A DNA stretch of 22,645 nucleotides from Pelargonium cotyledonis (taxonomy: Eukaryota > Streptophyta > Magnoliopsida > Geraniales > Geraniaceae), in the NCBI GenBank assembly GCA_036897625.1, contig JAYMTA010000977.1:1-22645 (forward strand). The letters are read 5' to 3'. The position numbers and the translations under genes were made by a program. Of this stretch, positions 11,301-20,862 are shown piece after piece (within the stretch, counting starts at the first letter, position 1; each line of letters opens with the position of its first letter). The notes under the pieces are model-generated. The model was not told where the DNA came from and ran no database searches. It saw only the letters and a program-made list of their open reading frames with translations.

Positions 11301-12599
11301 TGTACTGAATATTCAAAGTCCAAACCTTACAGCGTGGCCTTCCATAAACTCTATTGTCAGATATGTAAGAAGTTGTTTCCTGTACCTGTAATTATAGAAT
11401 CAATGAGATATGTATAGCATTTAAGTCCATTAATAAGTTCAGACCAATCACTTCTGTTCCATGTTTAGAACTTTCTTTGGAGCATTAAGCACATTGAGAC
11501 ATTAGATGTTGCATTAGTTTAGTTGACAACATGACGTTGATTGAAAGGTTTCTGCTTCACCGCTGTACAAAGTTCACCCTACTAGTTTCACTCAAAACCA
11601 AACATGAAGTAATAGTACACTGAAGGAAATGATATAATAATAGGAGGCAATGGATGGCGAAGAGTCAAATTTGTTTCCCAAATTAGTCTAAAGTTAGATG
11701 CTGCTGAATGAAACTATGGTCTAGTAGCTTAACATACTATGAATTCAATCAACTGAAACAACTGAATGATTCTAAAGACCAACTCCATATTTTTGTGTAC
11801 CCTTTCTCTGTCAAGCCTTTTGCTTAACTTGATTGCTGTCAATCCCAACTTATTGACTGTTGACTTTGGTTTTCTATTTCGAAATTATTCTTTCAAGTAT
11901 GTACTCATTACCTTAAAACTGCAGATGGTCGTGTTCGCCATGCTTTCATTGGCTTAGGATTTCGAGAAAGAACAGAAGCATACGACTTCCAAGCAGCACT
12001 ACATGATCATATGAAGTATCCTTCTACTTTAAAGAACTCTTTTCATGACAAAGTTTTCATACTTCGCTGATATAGAACTCAAATATTAATAGTCATATTT
12101 CGTGTTTTCTGAAGGTATCTGAACAAGAAGAAAACTGCAGAGGAGATGGAACAGCATTACCAGAACACTTCATCAGTTGATTACAGTATAAAAGAAGGCG
12201 AAAAAATTGTGCTCAATCTAAAGAATGTAAGACCACTTCACACTTTTTTCCTCACAACGTGGCATGACAAGTCAAAATAGGATAATGGTTTATGCATCTT
12301 GGTGTTTACAGAGAACTGGTGGCACAAAGTCCAAATTCTTTCAGCAGGATCCGAACAACCTCCCATTGGAGAACAAGGGTAATGGGAAAGAACTTGTGAT
12401 CAGCATCAAACCCCCACCGCCTCCTCCAGGACCACTTTCACCTGTAGTTTCACCTGTAGCCACTTCGCTGACTAATCTCAAACTAGGAGCTAGTCCAGAG
12501 ACAACAGACCATTCAAAGGAGGAACTAAAGGCTCATGAAAAACAAAGCACAGAAGAGGTTGCTGATGATGATTTTGGGGATTTTCAAGCAGCTTTGTAA
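8322..12599 (+). CDS. NECAP-type adaptin ear-binding coat-associated protein (PHear domain)
   Basis: NECAP proteins bind clathrin adaptor complexes and help control coated-vesicle formation at the plasma membrane or trans-Golgi. Eight exons: 8322-8426, 9782-9813, 10058-10158, 10270-10342, 10570-10601, 11925-12015, 12115-12226, 12312-12599. All joins are GT-AG and in frame, giving 277 aa, the normal length for plant members. The N-terminal two thirds is the NECAP PHear domain (DUF1681): VLFQVPECYVY, IPPRKSAASYRADEW, KGEECIIRLED, GELYARSF, YFVLRIEE, HAFIGLGFRERTEAYDF. The C-tail is flexible, with a proline run (PPPPPPGP) and an acidic end, DDDFGDFQAAL. It lacks the WVQF ending of animal NECAPs but has FGDF, which fits the gamma-ear (GAE) ligand pattern. 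Introns 1 and 5 are over 1.3 kb. No TATA box is evident. Confidence 0.94.
8427..9781 (+). other. NECAP intron 1 (1355 bases)
   Basis: It begins GTACTC and ends TGTGCAG. It is T-rich and holds no coding exon or transposon that I recognise; a TG microsatellite lies at 9299-9312. Long first introns in plants often carry expression-enhancing signals, but none can be pinned down by eye. Confidence 0.8.
9299..9312. repeat. TG dinucleotide microsatellite
   Basis: Seven TG units inside NECAP intron 1. Likely polymorphic; no functional sign. Confidence 0.75.
10602..11924 (+). other. NECAP intron 5 (1323 bases)
   Basis: It begins GTGAGC and ends CTGCAG and splits an Asp codon between EENI and GRVRH. 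It is much longer than its neighbours (introns 2-4, 6 and 7 are 85-244 bases), so it may hold an old insertion, but I see no terminal repeats or coding remnant. Confidence 0.75.
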
Positions 12600-13202
12600 T
12601 ATATTGTAGGAACTTGCGTGTATACTCAGATGCCTATTTCTATAATGGGATTGGGTTGGTTATGCAGTAGGGTTTATTCACAATTTTTAGATTTAATTTG
12701 TGGGGTAGTTCAGAATCTTTAGCCTGTCTAGTGAATACTACATGTGGACTGGAGAGCTAGTTCAAATACTGAACCATTCACAGTTTTATTTGATGTTACC
12801 TTCCATAGAAACCTATGAGAGCTTCACCAGAGTTTGAACTTTTTTTTTGGGTAGAGATAGTTAAGCATTAGAGTTTGTTCAAAGAAACTCTATCCAAGAG
12901 ACTCAACTTCTTTGACTGGTCGGCGTTTTTAATTTCATATACAAGCCGATAAACAATGAAAAGAATTAGAATTCATAATCATCCAATTATGTAGATTGTA
13001 GATCTAGAATTTGGCATAGAAGAATGAAAACGCAGCGTGCAGTGTGAAAAATTGAAGCTTCATTAAGTCAAAATCCAAAAGCTTTTTTTTTTTTTACAAA
13101 CCTACCTCTTCATCACAAGTTTATACCCCAAACCAAAAATGATATCTTGAACCAAAGCAAACTTGTCAACCTCCCACAGATCTCCTGTTTCATATAGGTT
13201 TA
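12600..13202. other. Convergent 3' region between NECAP and the PHAX-like gene
   Basis: The 3'UTRs of two genes that face each other share about 600 bases. A 13-base T run lies at 13083-13095. I see no gene or repeat. The polyadenylation sites cannot be placed with confidence. Confidence 0.6.
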
Positions 13203-16064
13203 TCATCCTTGGGACTCTTCTACCAGGTCAGCATACGAGACAGGAACTCTTGTATGATCATGTACAGGTACACGTTTGCCTTCAGCATTGGACTGCCCAT
13301 TCTGATTTAGTGTTGGAGGAGTTTGCAGAGAACCATCTGAGAAACTAGCCATGATCTCTTTGCCGGCATCAGCAACTTCATCAGAACCTTTCTTTTGCAC
13401 GGGTGCTTGCCCAACACTTTGCTGCCTGAATTGCTTCTGTAATTTGGTGAAGAGATAATAACAATCATGATCCACTTCATGAAGATCAACGAAGAAGAAC
13501 GTAAAGTTGCAATGAAAAAGTTAAGAGACCCAAAAGAACACAAAATATGGCAATCGTGGGCTTCACCTAAAGATTACACTATGTACAAACCTGCAGAAGC
13601 TCCAATGGACGTATGTACTTCCTACCCTAATGCCACTCACTTTATGTCACAATTGAAGATAAAACTATATATACTAAATCAGGGAAAATTACAGACCTCA
13701 AACTCCTTTGCCTTTTTCATTATCTCCTTGTAGGCATTTGGTTCCCGTGTTTTAATGATGTTCCACAATATGCCACCACCATTGCGATGACGTCTGCCAT
13801 CAGCAGTCCTCTGACCTCCACATGACTGGATAACATTTACCTGAAAGTTTTATATTTTACAATGGTTATCCTAACTGTAGAGCTCACTAGATTAGGCAAG
13901 GGTACTCAAACATTACATGTAAATAAATCATGAAGTATTTATTGTAACATTTCTTTGTATTCTGGCATGCAAAATCATCCTATTGAAGGGATATCCTTCA
14001 AAAGCTAAAGATTTGTTAAATCGCAGTTTCTAAGGAGAATATATTTCATTCTTGCATATACAACAAACACAATAGCCTACATAAAATTAAGCAACCAAAC
14101 ATAATCGTCTTCACTTAATAAACTCCAGAAACAACTAAAAACTTTACACTGCCATGCAAGTGACTACAATCAAAATTCACAATAAACATTACCAAGTAAA
14201 ATCAAATAGGTAATTTGTGAGTCTGCATAACTAAACAGAGCAAGAGAGAAGGTTCTGTATCCTAAATCTAAATAGCAAAATTTGAATAAAAATGACAGCA
14301 TTTATCTAAGAATATTAGACATGATGGAATACTAGTGTATCATAGACGGGGAAGTGTTTGTTTTTGTGTAGTATCTTCATGTGTGAAAATATTTTCATTA
14401 TTGGAAGAGAAAGAAAAAAAAAAAAAAAAGCAACCTACACAGATGACATGAAATGATAGCCAATGGATATTTCAGCACAGAGCACAGGGGAATTGAAGCA
14501 GTTGAATGGCTTCTGATAAAAAATCTGCAAGGGTAGGGAAACAATATTGAACATCAGAACTTAAGTAGACAGTATGGTGTTAAACAGTGTGGATGAGTAT
14601 TCTCCATTCTTGGTTTGTCCCAAATCAAGTGAAGTCTCACCTTTGCTTTACAGAACCAAACCAAATACATGCTTCCTTTTTGTACAATATATCAATCTTG
14701 ATGGACATTGCAAAAAGAAACTGGGGGATCCAAAGGTAAGATGACTTTTGCAAGTACCCACGACCACAACCACAAAGTAGCTCTTAACCCATAGCTTGTT
14801 CTACAAATAAAAGTAGCCAGGCCAGAAAGATGGCTTTTCCAGCAAGGGGAAAGGGATAAATTGGAAAAATATTTAAAACCAAAAGATACTAATTTTTAAC
14901 GGGTGAGAGGATTGGAAGAAATGCATAAGGGCTCTAATGAATACTGACTCCTAGTACATAATGACATTTGAGAACACATACCCATACATATTTAACACCA
15001 GCTACACACGTTGAAGAGAACAAAAAACATCAACGAATTAAAATTCAATATGTAAAAGAAGTCTCCAAAATCAATGATAAACATTCAAGACTCACACATA
15101 TAATAAGAACTGTCTTGGAGGTTATGTATACATTGTTCGGGAACATTCTTTGTTTAATGAGGCAAAGATTAATCACTGAAGCAATCTCATCCAACATTAG
15201 ATGGAGAATGTATAATACCTCGTTGACAAGATCACTTAAAGCAGAAAGACCAAGACAACCAACTGCAGTATATACCATATATGACTTCTTCTCTTTCAGT
15301 TGTCGGCATGTATCAAGTACAAATCTGCAAATTAAAAAATGTTACAAAACAAAGGAAGAAACATAAAACAAGAACCAGATTGCATTGAAATAAATGATGA
15401 TTGAATGACAGGAGCTGGGATATTTTTCTAGAAATGTGCAACAAACAAAGCCACAGCCTAAACCAGATTGCATTGATATAAGTGAAGATAAAATAACGCA
15501 AGGGCTAAGGATGTGTGGAATAACACTGGAAGGGGCAGCGAGGCACACCATGATGATACGATTTATACAGATTTGACCTCAAGATGACCTATATGTCAAG
15601 AAACTCATACTCACAGAGAGAGATATTGATGTAGTGCATGTCGTCCATTCAAAAAATTGTGTCACTTAGTAATATTAGCTCATGAGATTTAATTTTGGTT
15701 TCTTGCAATGCAGTTTCCAGGTTGATAAGTGAAGGGTAACTAAAACACTTCATACTTTGGTAGAGTAATACCTGTTTATGTCTGTGCCACCATTCGGTCC
15801 TGGACCACTCTTCCTTTTCTTATTCTTTTTCTTGTTCGCTCTACGCCTGCGGTTTTTGCTTTGAGTGTCTTGATTAACTATATTTACATCTTGACCATGT
15901 TCTTTATTTTCAGAACCTTGATTGACTATGTTAATGTCTTTACTGCTGTTTTGACCTACATCGATTTGTTCCACAAACTCTCCTTCTTCTACATCAAGCA
16001 TCTCGACGTCATCTAAATTGTCATCCGAATAAATAGCTTCTAAAATGTTGTCTCCTCCTTCCAT
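13203..16064 (-). CDS. PHAX-like protein (phosphorylated adaptor for RNA export family)
   Basis: PHAX in animals links capped U snRNA to the cap-binding complex and CRM1 for nuclear export; the plant protein carries the same RNA-binding domain and its role is inferred. Coding exons on the minus strand: 16064-15772, 15324-15219, 13840-13697 and 13436-13203; all joins are in frame, giving 258 aa. Residues 1-35 are acidic with spaced hydrophobics. A basic cluster at about 70-85 (KNRRRRANKKKNKKRK) looks like a nuclear localisation signal. The PHAX RNA-binding domain follows (about 98-185): FVLDTCRQLKEKKSYMVYTA, GCLGLSALSDLVNE, SCGGQRTADGRR, GGGILWNIIKTREPNAYKEI. The C-tail is polar. The ATG at 16064 is the first after a splice acceptor at 16075, so upstream ATGs in that frame are intronic. 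Two 16-residue units containing DINIVNQ and DVNIVNQ repeat at about 40-71. Confidence 0.92.
13841..15218 (-). other. PHAX-like intron (1378 bases) inside the RNA-binding domain
   Basis: On the minus strand it begins GTATTA after NE and ends TTTCAG before VNVIQ. It contains a 16-base poly-A run (14414-14429 on the plus strand) and no recognisable exon or element. The domain reads through without a gap when it is removed. Confidence 0.8.
15373..15488. repeat. 28-base imperfect direct repeat in a PHAX-like intron
   Basis: AACCAGATTGCATTGA starts at both 15373 and 15461 (offset 88), followed by 12 bases that differ in a few places. It lies in the intron at 15325-15771 and looks like a small local duplication. 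Confidence 0.65.
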
Positions 16065-16074
16065 GACTAAGAAC

Positions 16075-16398
16075 CTGCAATATTTATTCATGTCATAACA
16101 TTTCAGCATGATCTAGAATAGGTACTCACTTACAACAATACACCAAATGCTTACACCACTAACCAAACAGCATACTAGTAAGAGAAAAATTGAAGCTCAA
16201 TCTGTATGCCAATGAGAATAATTATGACAAAAATACCAAATAATTTTGAGTCCGTCATGAGGAAAGTATTGAGAAAACCTAGTTTCAATGAAATTCGCAA
16301 CAACAGCAAAAATAACAGAACTTTCATTTCCTGCTCCGAATTTCACAGCAACTAAACGGCATATAATACGATGATAAAACTGAGAAAGTAGGGCTTAC
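16075..16398 (-). other. 5'UTR intron of the PHAX-like gene
   Basis: On the minus strand a donor (AAG then GTAAGCC) lies at 16398 and an acceptor (TTGCAG) at 16075, ten bases before the start codon. The exon upstream (from 16399 to about 16500) is GC-richer and contains no ATG on the minus strand, which fits a non-coding first exon. Confidence 0.65.
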
Positions 16399-16499
16399 CT
16401 TATCAGCGCGCTTCGAGAGTCGTCAAGTTCGTCGCCGGCGCAGGAGAACGCACAGGATGGTCAGTGGTGGCTCGGCGTCGGACTCAGTATCTCACTTGT

Positions 16500-16820
16500 G
16501 TCTGTCTCAATTAAAATCTGTATAATGAAGAGAACCCTAGCCGGGTCAATCTGGGTATCCGACCCGCCCGACCAAACCCGTGTAGTGTTTGCCACATGCA
16601 GTGTATTTGTGTATCACAAGAAAAGCCCAGCATTGACCCAAAGAAAGAAGAAAAAAAAGTTAATTTTCTCTTTCTAAAATTAGAAAGAAAAGTTATTTAG
16701 CAATTTTTTTAATTTAATTTTCTACAGTAATATAGAAAGAATATAAATATTACAAAAATAAACATAATAATGACACGTGTCAGACAACAAGCTCAAAATT
16801 GCCCCAGAAATGAACTGTGG
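16500..16820. promoter_or_regulatory. Divergent promoter between the PHAX-like and ATI3-like genes
   Basis: The two genes are transcribed away from each other, and only about 300 bases separate their likely transcript starts. Visible elements are a telo-box-like AACCCTAG (16533-16540), an AGCCCA site-II-like hexamer near 16625, a plus-strand TATAAATA at 16742-16749, and the palindrome TGACACGTGTCA at 16771-16782, whose centre CACGTG (16774-16779) is a G-box. G-boxes bind bZIP and bHLH factors (light, ABA and stress responses). Which gene each element serves cannot be told from sequence. Confidence 0.6.
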
Positions 16821-16964
16821 CTCTACGCCTCTATCTCTTCTCTTCTCTGATTGCTAGTTACCTGAAGAATTTGGTATTTTGGGGACTCCAGAGCTAAAAC
16901 TGAATTGGGTTTATTGTATGATTTCTGGAGTTAGCTTCTGGGTTTTCACCATCTCCTCCTACAC

Positions 16965-18187
16965 GTAAGCTTCTGTTCTTGAATTCTGCAAATTTATCAT
17001 CTTTCTCTTCTGTGTGCACTTTTTGTTGAAACTATAAAAAGGGTTTATGTTTTCTGATCATTCTGTTTGTTTGAATTGTTGGGTTGAGTTTCTTTTGTGG
17101 TGCAATTTTTTGTGTGGCTTAAGTTTTTTAGCCTCTGGTTGAACAGCTTTGTAGGTGTGTACTGTGCTTATCTTGCTAAATATGTAGCTTGGTTTGTTGT
17201 TTTTTCATTTTCCTTTTTCATGGGTTTCATTAAAGTTTATGAAATTTCAGGAGATGGGTTGGAATTGATTGACTTCCTGGGTTATGTACTGTATCTAATT
17301 GAACGGTTTGATTTTTATGCAAATTATAATTGAGAGGCTATAACTTTCTTGGTACTAATTTGTCGTGGACAGGGACAGCTTGAAGAGGCATAACTTTTCC
17401 TGTATTTAGAAAAAGGTTGCAACTTATCATGTTTAGGACTTTCCACTTAGCTAAATGATTAGTATTTGCTGATTCAAAGGCATTTTATGAGGAGTTTCTG
17501 TGTAAATTAGGTGGGAAACTTGGAGTATGCTTCTTGGCGGATCATTTTTGGCAGCATCATGTGGCTGGATGATGAAATATTTTTCATCAGGGACAAACAA
17601 TCAAGAATATTAGAACATTACAATCATTGGTTTGAATACCTCTATAATTGAGTAAATTACGGTTTGGCCTCACTCTGCAAATTGTAGAGATTGATCTCCA
17701 TAGAAGCTTGTGGGACATCATGCCTTACCTGCATCTTGGATTAAGTTTTTGGGTTCATGTATATAAACTTTTAAATTGCCATTTCTCACTGCCTTATTAC
17801 TCTATGTTATGCTGTATTTGTGACGTAAAAGATTGTTGCTATCAATGATTACATAAACATGCATGTAGCATGCCTTTTTGTTAGTTATGCGTGCCAGAAA
17901 TTACTTTAAACCTTAGGTAACCCCCATTCTCTCCATGGTGGTTGTGGAAAACCAATTTCGTCTCTATCTAGCATAACCTCAAAGCAGAAATTATCGTTGT
18001 ATCTGATAAGTATTGAACTCTTTGCAGTCTTTCCTGACATATTATAGTTCTCTAGCAGTGTACAAATTTGTCTCCAAGGAGTATTAACTCAGTATTTTCT
18101 AAATGTGTATAGGTTTTTAGCAGCACCATCATTATTATAATTTACAAGTAAACAATATTGGTGAAATCTCCAAGAGTTCTTGTACAG
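16965..18187 (+). other. Long 5'UTR intron of the ATI3-like gene
   Basis: A strong donor (CACGTAAGC) lies at 16965 after a short leader, and a plausible acceptor (TTGTACAG) ends at 18187, 16 bases before the ATG at 18204. An alternative acceptor, TTTTTAG, lies near 18113-18119. The T-rich interior shows no coding content. Leader introns of this type are common in plant genes and often raise expression. An ATG in the leader at 16918 is discussed in the findings. Confidence 0.55.
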
Positions 18188-18203
18188 TTCCTCTCTGGTC
18201 AAA

Positions 18204-20792
18204 ATGGATCTGAAAGGGATAAACTGGGTTGGTCATATGTATCAGAAGTATGAAACTATGTTACTGGAAGTGGAAGACGATATTTATCAGGTATCTGCTT
18301 CTCTCATTTGAGCCATTCCTATTTATTTAGTTTTAGCTTGAAAAGGGCACAACTAAATGCCTTGAACTCCCCCAACGAAGATATAGCTTGGTTCCACTGG
18401 CTAATTAGTCTTGTCATGGAATTCTCTTACTCTCAATACAGATGATCAGATGTCATTTCTTTGAATATAGAGCCCTTGTCTTCTATGGCATGTTTGTTTC
18501 CTGATCAATCACTTCAGTTGGTGTTGCTCTTGATCATTTGTTCCTAATTGAGCGGGTAGTTTTCCTCTATTAGCCTGTAGTCATTTCTTTGGATTGTCTA
18601 CTATGGCATGTTTCTTTCCTAATCAATCACTTCAGTTGGTTTCACTCTTGATCATTTATTTATAATTGAGCTGGTAGTTTTCCTCTGTTAGCTTATAGTC
18701 TTTGGATTGTCTTCTATGGCATGCTTGTTTCCTAATCAATCACTTCAGTTGGTTTCACTCTTGATCATTTGTTCCTAATTGAGTGGGTAGTTTTCCTCTC
18801 TTAGCTTATATTTTATTTTTCTATGAGCAGGATGTTGTTAATTATGTCGAGAGCCAGGTGCTGACAGTTGGTGATAGTGTTAAAAAGTTCTATTCAGATG
18901 TCATCCAAGATCTGCTTCCTCCATCTTCGGGAGACCCTCTGGATTCTGACTTGCATGTAGAAAAGACAAAAGCAGGTACAAAAGAGGTGTCCATAAATGT
19001 TGATGATGAGAGAATTATGCAGAATCCTGAAGTAATTGATGTGGAAGTTGGGAACAGTACACCCTTTTTCCAGGGACTAAACAGTGTCAACTCTTCATCT
19101 GCATCATCGTCGGCATATTCTCTCAATAGGTCATGCTCGGAGTTTTATGAGGATGGGACTATGCATGACTATTCAAGTCATGACACCAAAATGAACACTG
19201 AAAAGCAGAACTTGTCTCCATTGCTGACAGCAGGTGCAATATCTTTTGTGAAAGAAGGTTCAGGTAGAGCAACAGGGTTCTTTCAGCAGCTACATGAATG
19301 TCAAGAAGTTTCAAGTGATAAAATGGCAATAAGTGTTGCAAGGTATGATGAGATTGAAGATGCAAGCAAGTATGAATCTGGCTTTTCAGTTGATGGACCA
19401 TCTGCTGATGAGAGTGTGTTAGAGAGGTCCATTGATAACAAAGTTACAGAGGCCCGGCTTTCCTCCTGTGGTGACTTGTCAGCTGAATCAAATGGTAACT
19501 ATCTCCTAACATTCATCTTTTTGTCTTTTTTTCCTTGGCCTCACTTTTCATGGTTTCTCTCTATTGATTACTGATGTGATAACGACAGATATATCTTCAA
19601 GCAATGAGATGGTTTCTGTGGTAAGATCCACGACAAATGGGGATGCACGATGCTGTGATAGTACTGATAAGAACTTCATTGCATCCAGTTCAGGTATTAT
19701 TATGTCCAATTCAAATTTTCTTCACTAGTTATATAGGAAAGAAAGCTTGTTAATGATGGTCTATCAAGTATGCATAAAGGGGGAGGTATCCTTCAAAGCT
19801 CAATATGGTGACACTTTTCTGATGCCTTGGGCCGTTTAGTTCATACATATTTTAGGCAGGAACTAACCATGTCCTGCTATTCTGTCATGCTTTGCCTCCT
19901 TCGCATTGGCTGGGATTTGTTGTTTTTCGTTTTTTATTTCCTTTTTTGGTCATACGAGGCTAGGACACTTGGACACTTAAAAAACACAGGGTGTTTTTGG
20001 GCACCATGGCCGAAACAGGACACCAGGTGACCAGTGTGTCCATTTTAAGGCACTGTCTTGATGTTTTGTCTTCTAGACTCCTATCTAGTACCCTATCTAC
20101 TTCTTTTATGAATATTTTGAACATTTCTGTGAATAGAATTAAAGAATTTGCATGTACAGACTGGGTTTACTTTGTTTATCTTTGGTTTTGGATGTTACCA
20201 TGCTTTCCACTAAAAAAAAAATTGAGTTTTCTTTTCTTTTTAATATTCCATAAATATTCATGATGTAGCATCTTTAGCACATTGCCTCTTTGTCATATAA
20301 GTTATCTGAACAATACCATTCAGTTTTAGCGGGTAAAGAGGATGACAATGACAAAAACGAGACCAACAATGAAGATGCAACTGAACCGGATTGGGGAAGC
20401 ATTCAATTGAGTGATCATCTGAAGCTTGAGGAAACCTGCGTTGTGGTGAATGGAGATGAACTGTATTGTGTTCCTCAGTCAAAAGGCAAAAGCAGGCGAT
20501 ACAAGGCACACTTTTCACTCACCTTTGATTGGATATGTTTCTCTCTAGTTCAATAAATTGTAACCACCTTTGACTCTATATTTGATCGATACAGAAAAAG
20601 ATTCGGGATGCGCTCACTCTAAGAATAAAGTCAACAAGGAAGGAGGAGTATGAGCAGCTTGCAGTCTGGTACGCAGATGATGCTGGATCCAATCATCAAT
20701 GTACCAAAAGTCTGAAGCCAGTTCTTACCATGGAAAAGAAGAATAGTTTACCAAAGCATGATATTTGTGAATCTGAGTGGGAGCTTCTCTAG
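18204..20792 (+). CDS. Plant protein with C-terminal WxxL, probably ATG8-interacting protein 3 (ATI3)-like
   Basis: Five coding exons: 18204-18290, 18831-19494, 19589-19693, 20330-20505 (or from 20324) and 20595-20792, all in frame, giving 409 or 411 aa. The N-terminus (MDLKGINWVGHMYQKYETML) is followed by VNYVESQVLTVGDSVKKFYS and DLLPP; the middle is Ser-rich and acidic, likely disordered. The conserved end has basic KKIRDALTLRIKSTRKEEYE, then QLAVWYADD, and finishes ESEWELL. The final W-E-L-L after acidic residues is a WxxL ATG8-interacting motif. From memory this matches the dicot ATI3 family, which binds ATG8 by a C-terminal WxxL and is tied to ER-linked selective autophagy; I could not check this. 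There is no signal peptide or membrane segment. The fourth intron is GC-AG (gc at 20506). A further intron follows the stop codon directly. Confidence 0.8.
18476..18812 (+). repeat. Three tandem copies of a ~115-base unit in an ATI3-like intron
   Basis: Copies start at 18476, 18594 and 18707 (periods 118 and 113); the third ends close to the acceptor at 18830. Shared landmarks are CTATGGCATG, AATCAATCACTTCAGTTGGT, CTCTTGATCATTT, AATTGAG and GGTAGTTTTCCTCT. The copies differ at scattered positions; the 5-base period difference comes from an ATTTC segment present at the end of copy 1. A partial unit end (TGTCATTTCTTTG) precedes copy 1. The repeat fills most of the 540-base intron. Confidence 0.9.
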
Positions 20793-20862
20793 GTACCAAT
20801 ATTATGACAACTTTGTATAAATAATTATTAAAATCCCACTGCTTCTGCATTCTCCCCTGCAG
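20793..20862 (+). other. 3'UTR intron of the ATI3-like gene
   Basis: GTACCAATATT follows the TAG stop (20790-20792) without a gap, and CTCCCCTGCAG ends at 20862 after a pyrimidine tract. The 70-base length is normal for a plant intron. As the exon junction would sit right at the stop, nonsense-mediated decay is not expected. Confidence 0.6.

Noticed and set aside
16065-16109. Upstream ATGs extending the PHAX-like frame (MLKCYDMNKY...)
   Set aside because: A TTGCAG acceptor at 16075-16080 places them in an intron, and the family N-terminus starts at MEGG.
19960-20070. Repeated GGACACTT / GTGTCC words in an ATI3-like intron as a possible hairpin or degenerate MITE
   Set aside because: The inverted matches are short and broken, and no target duplication or terminal repeat could be defined.
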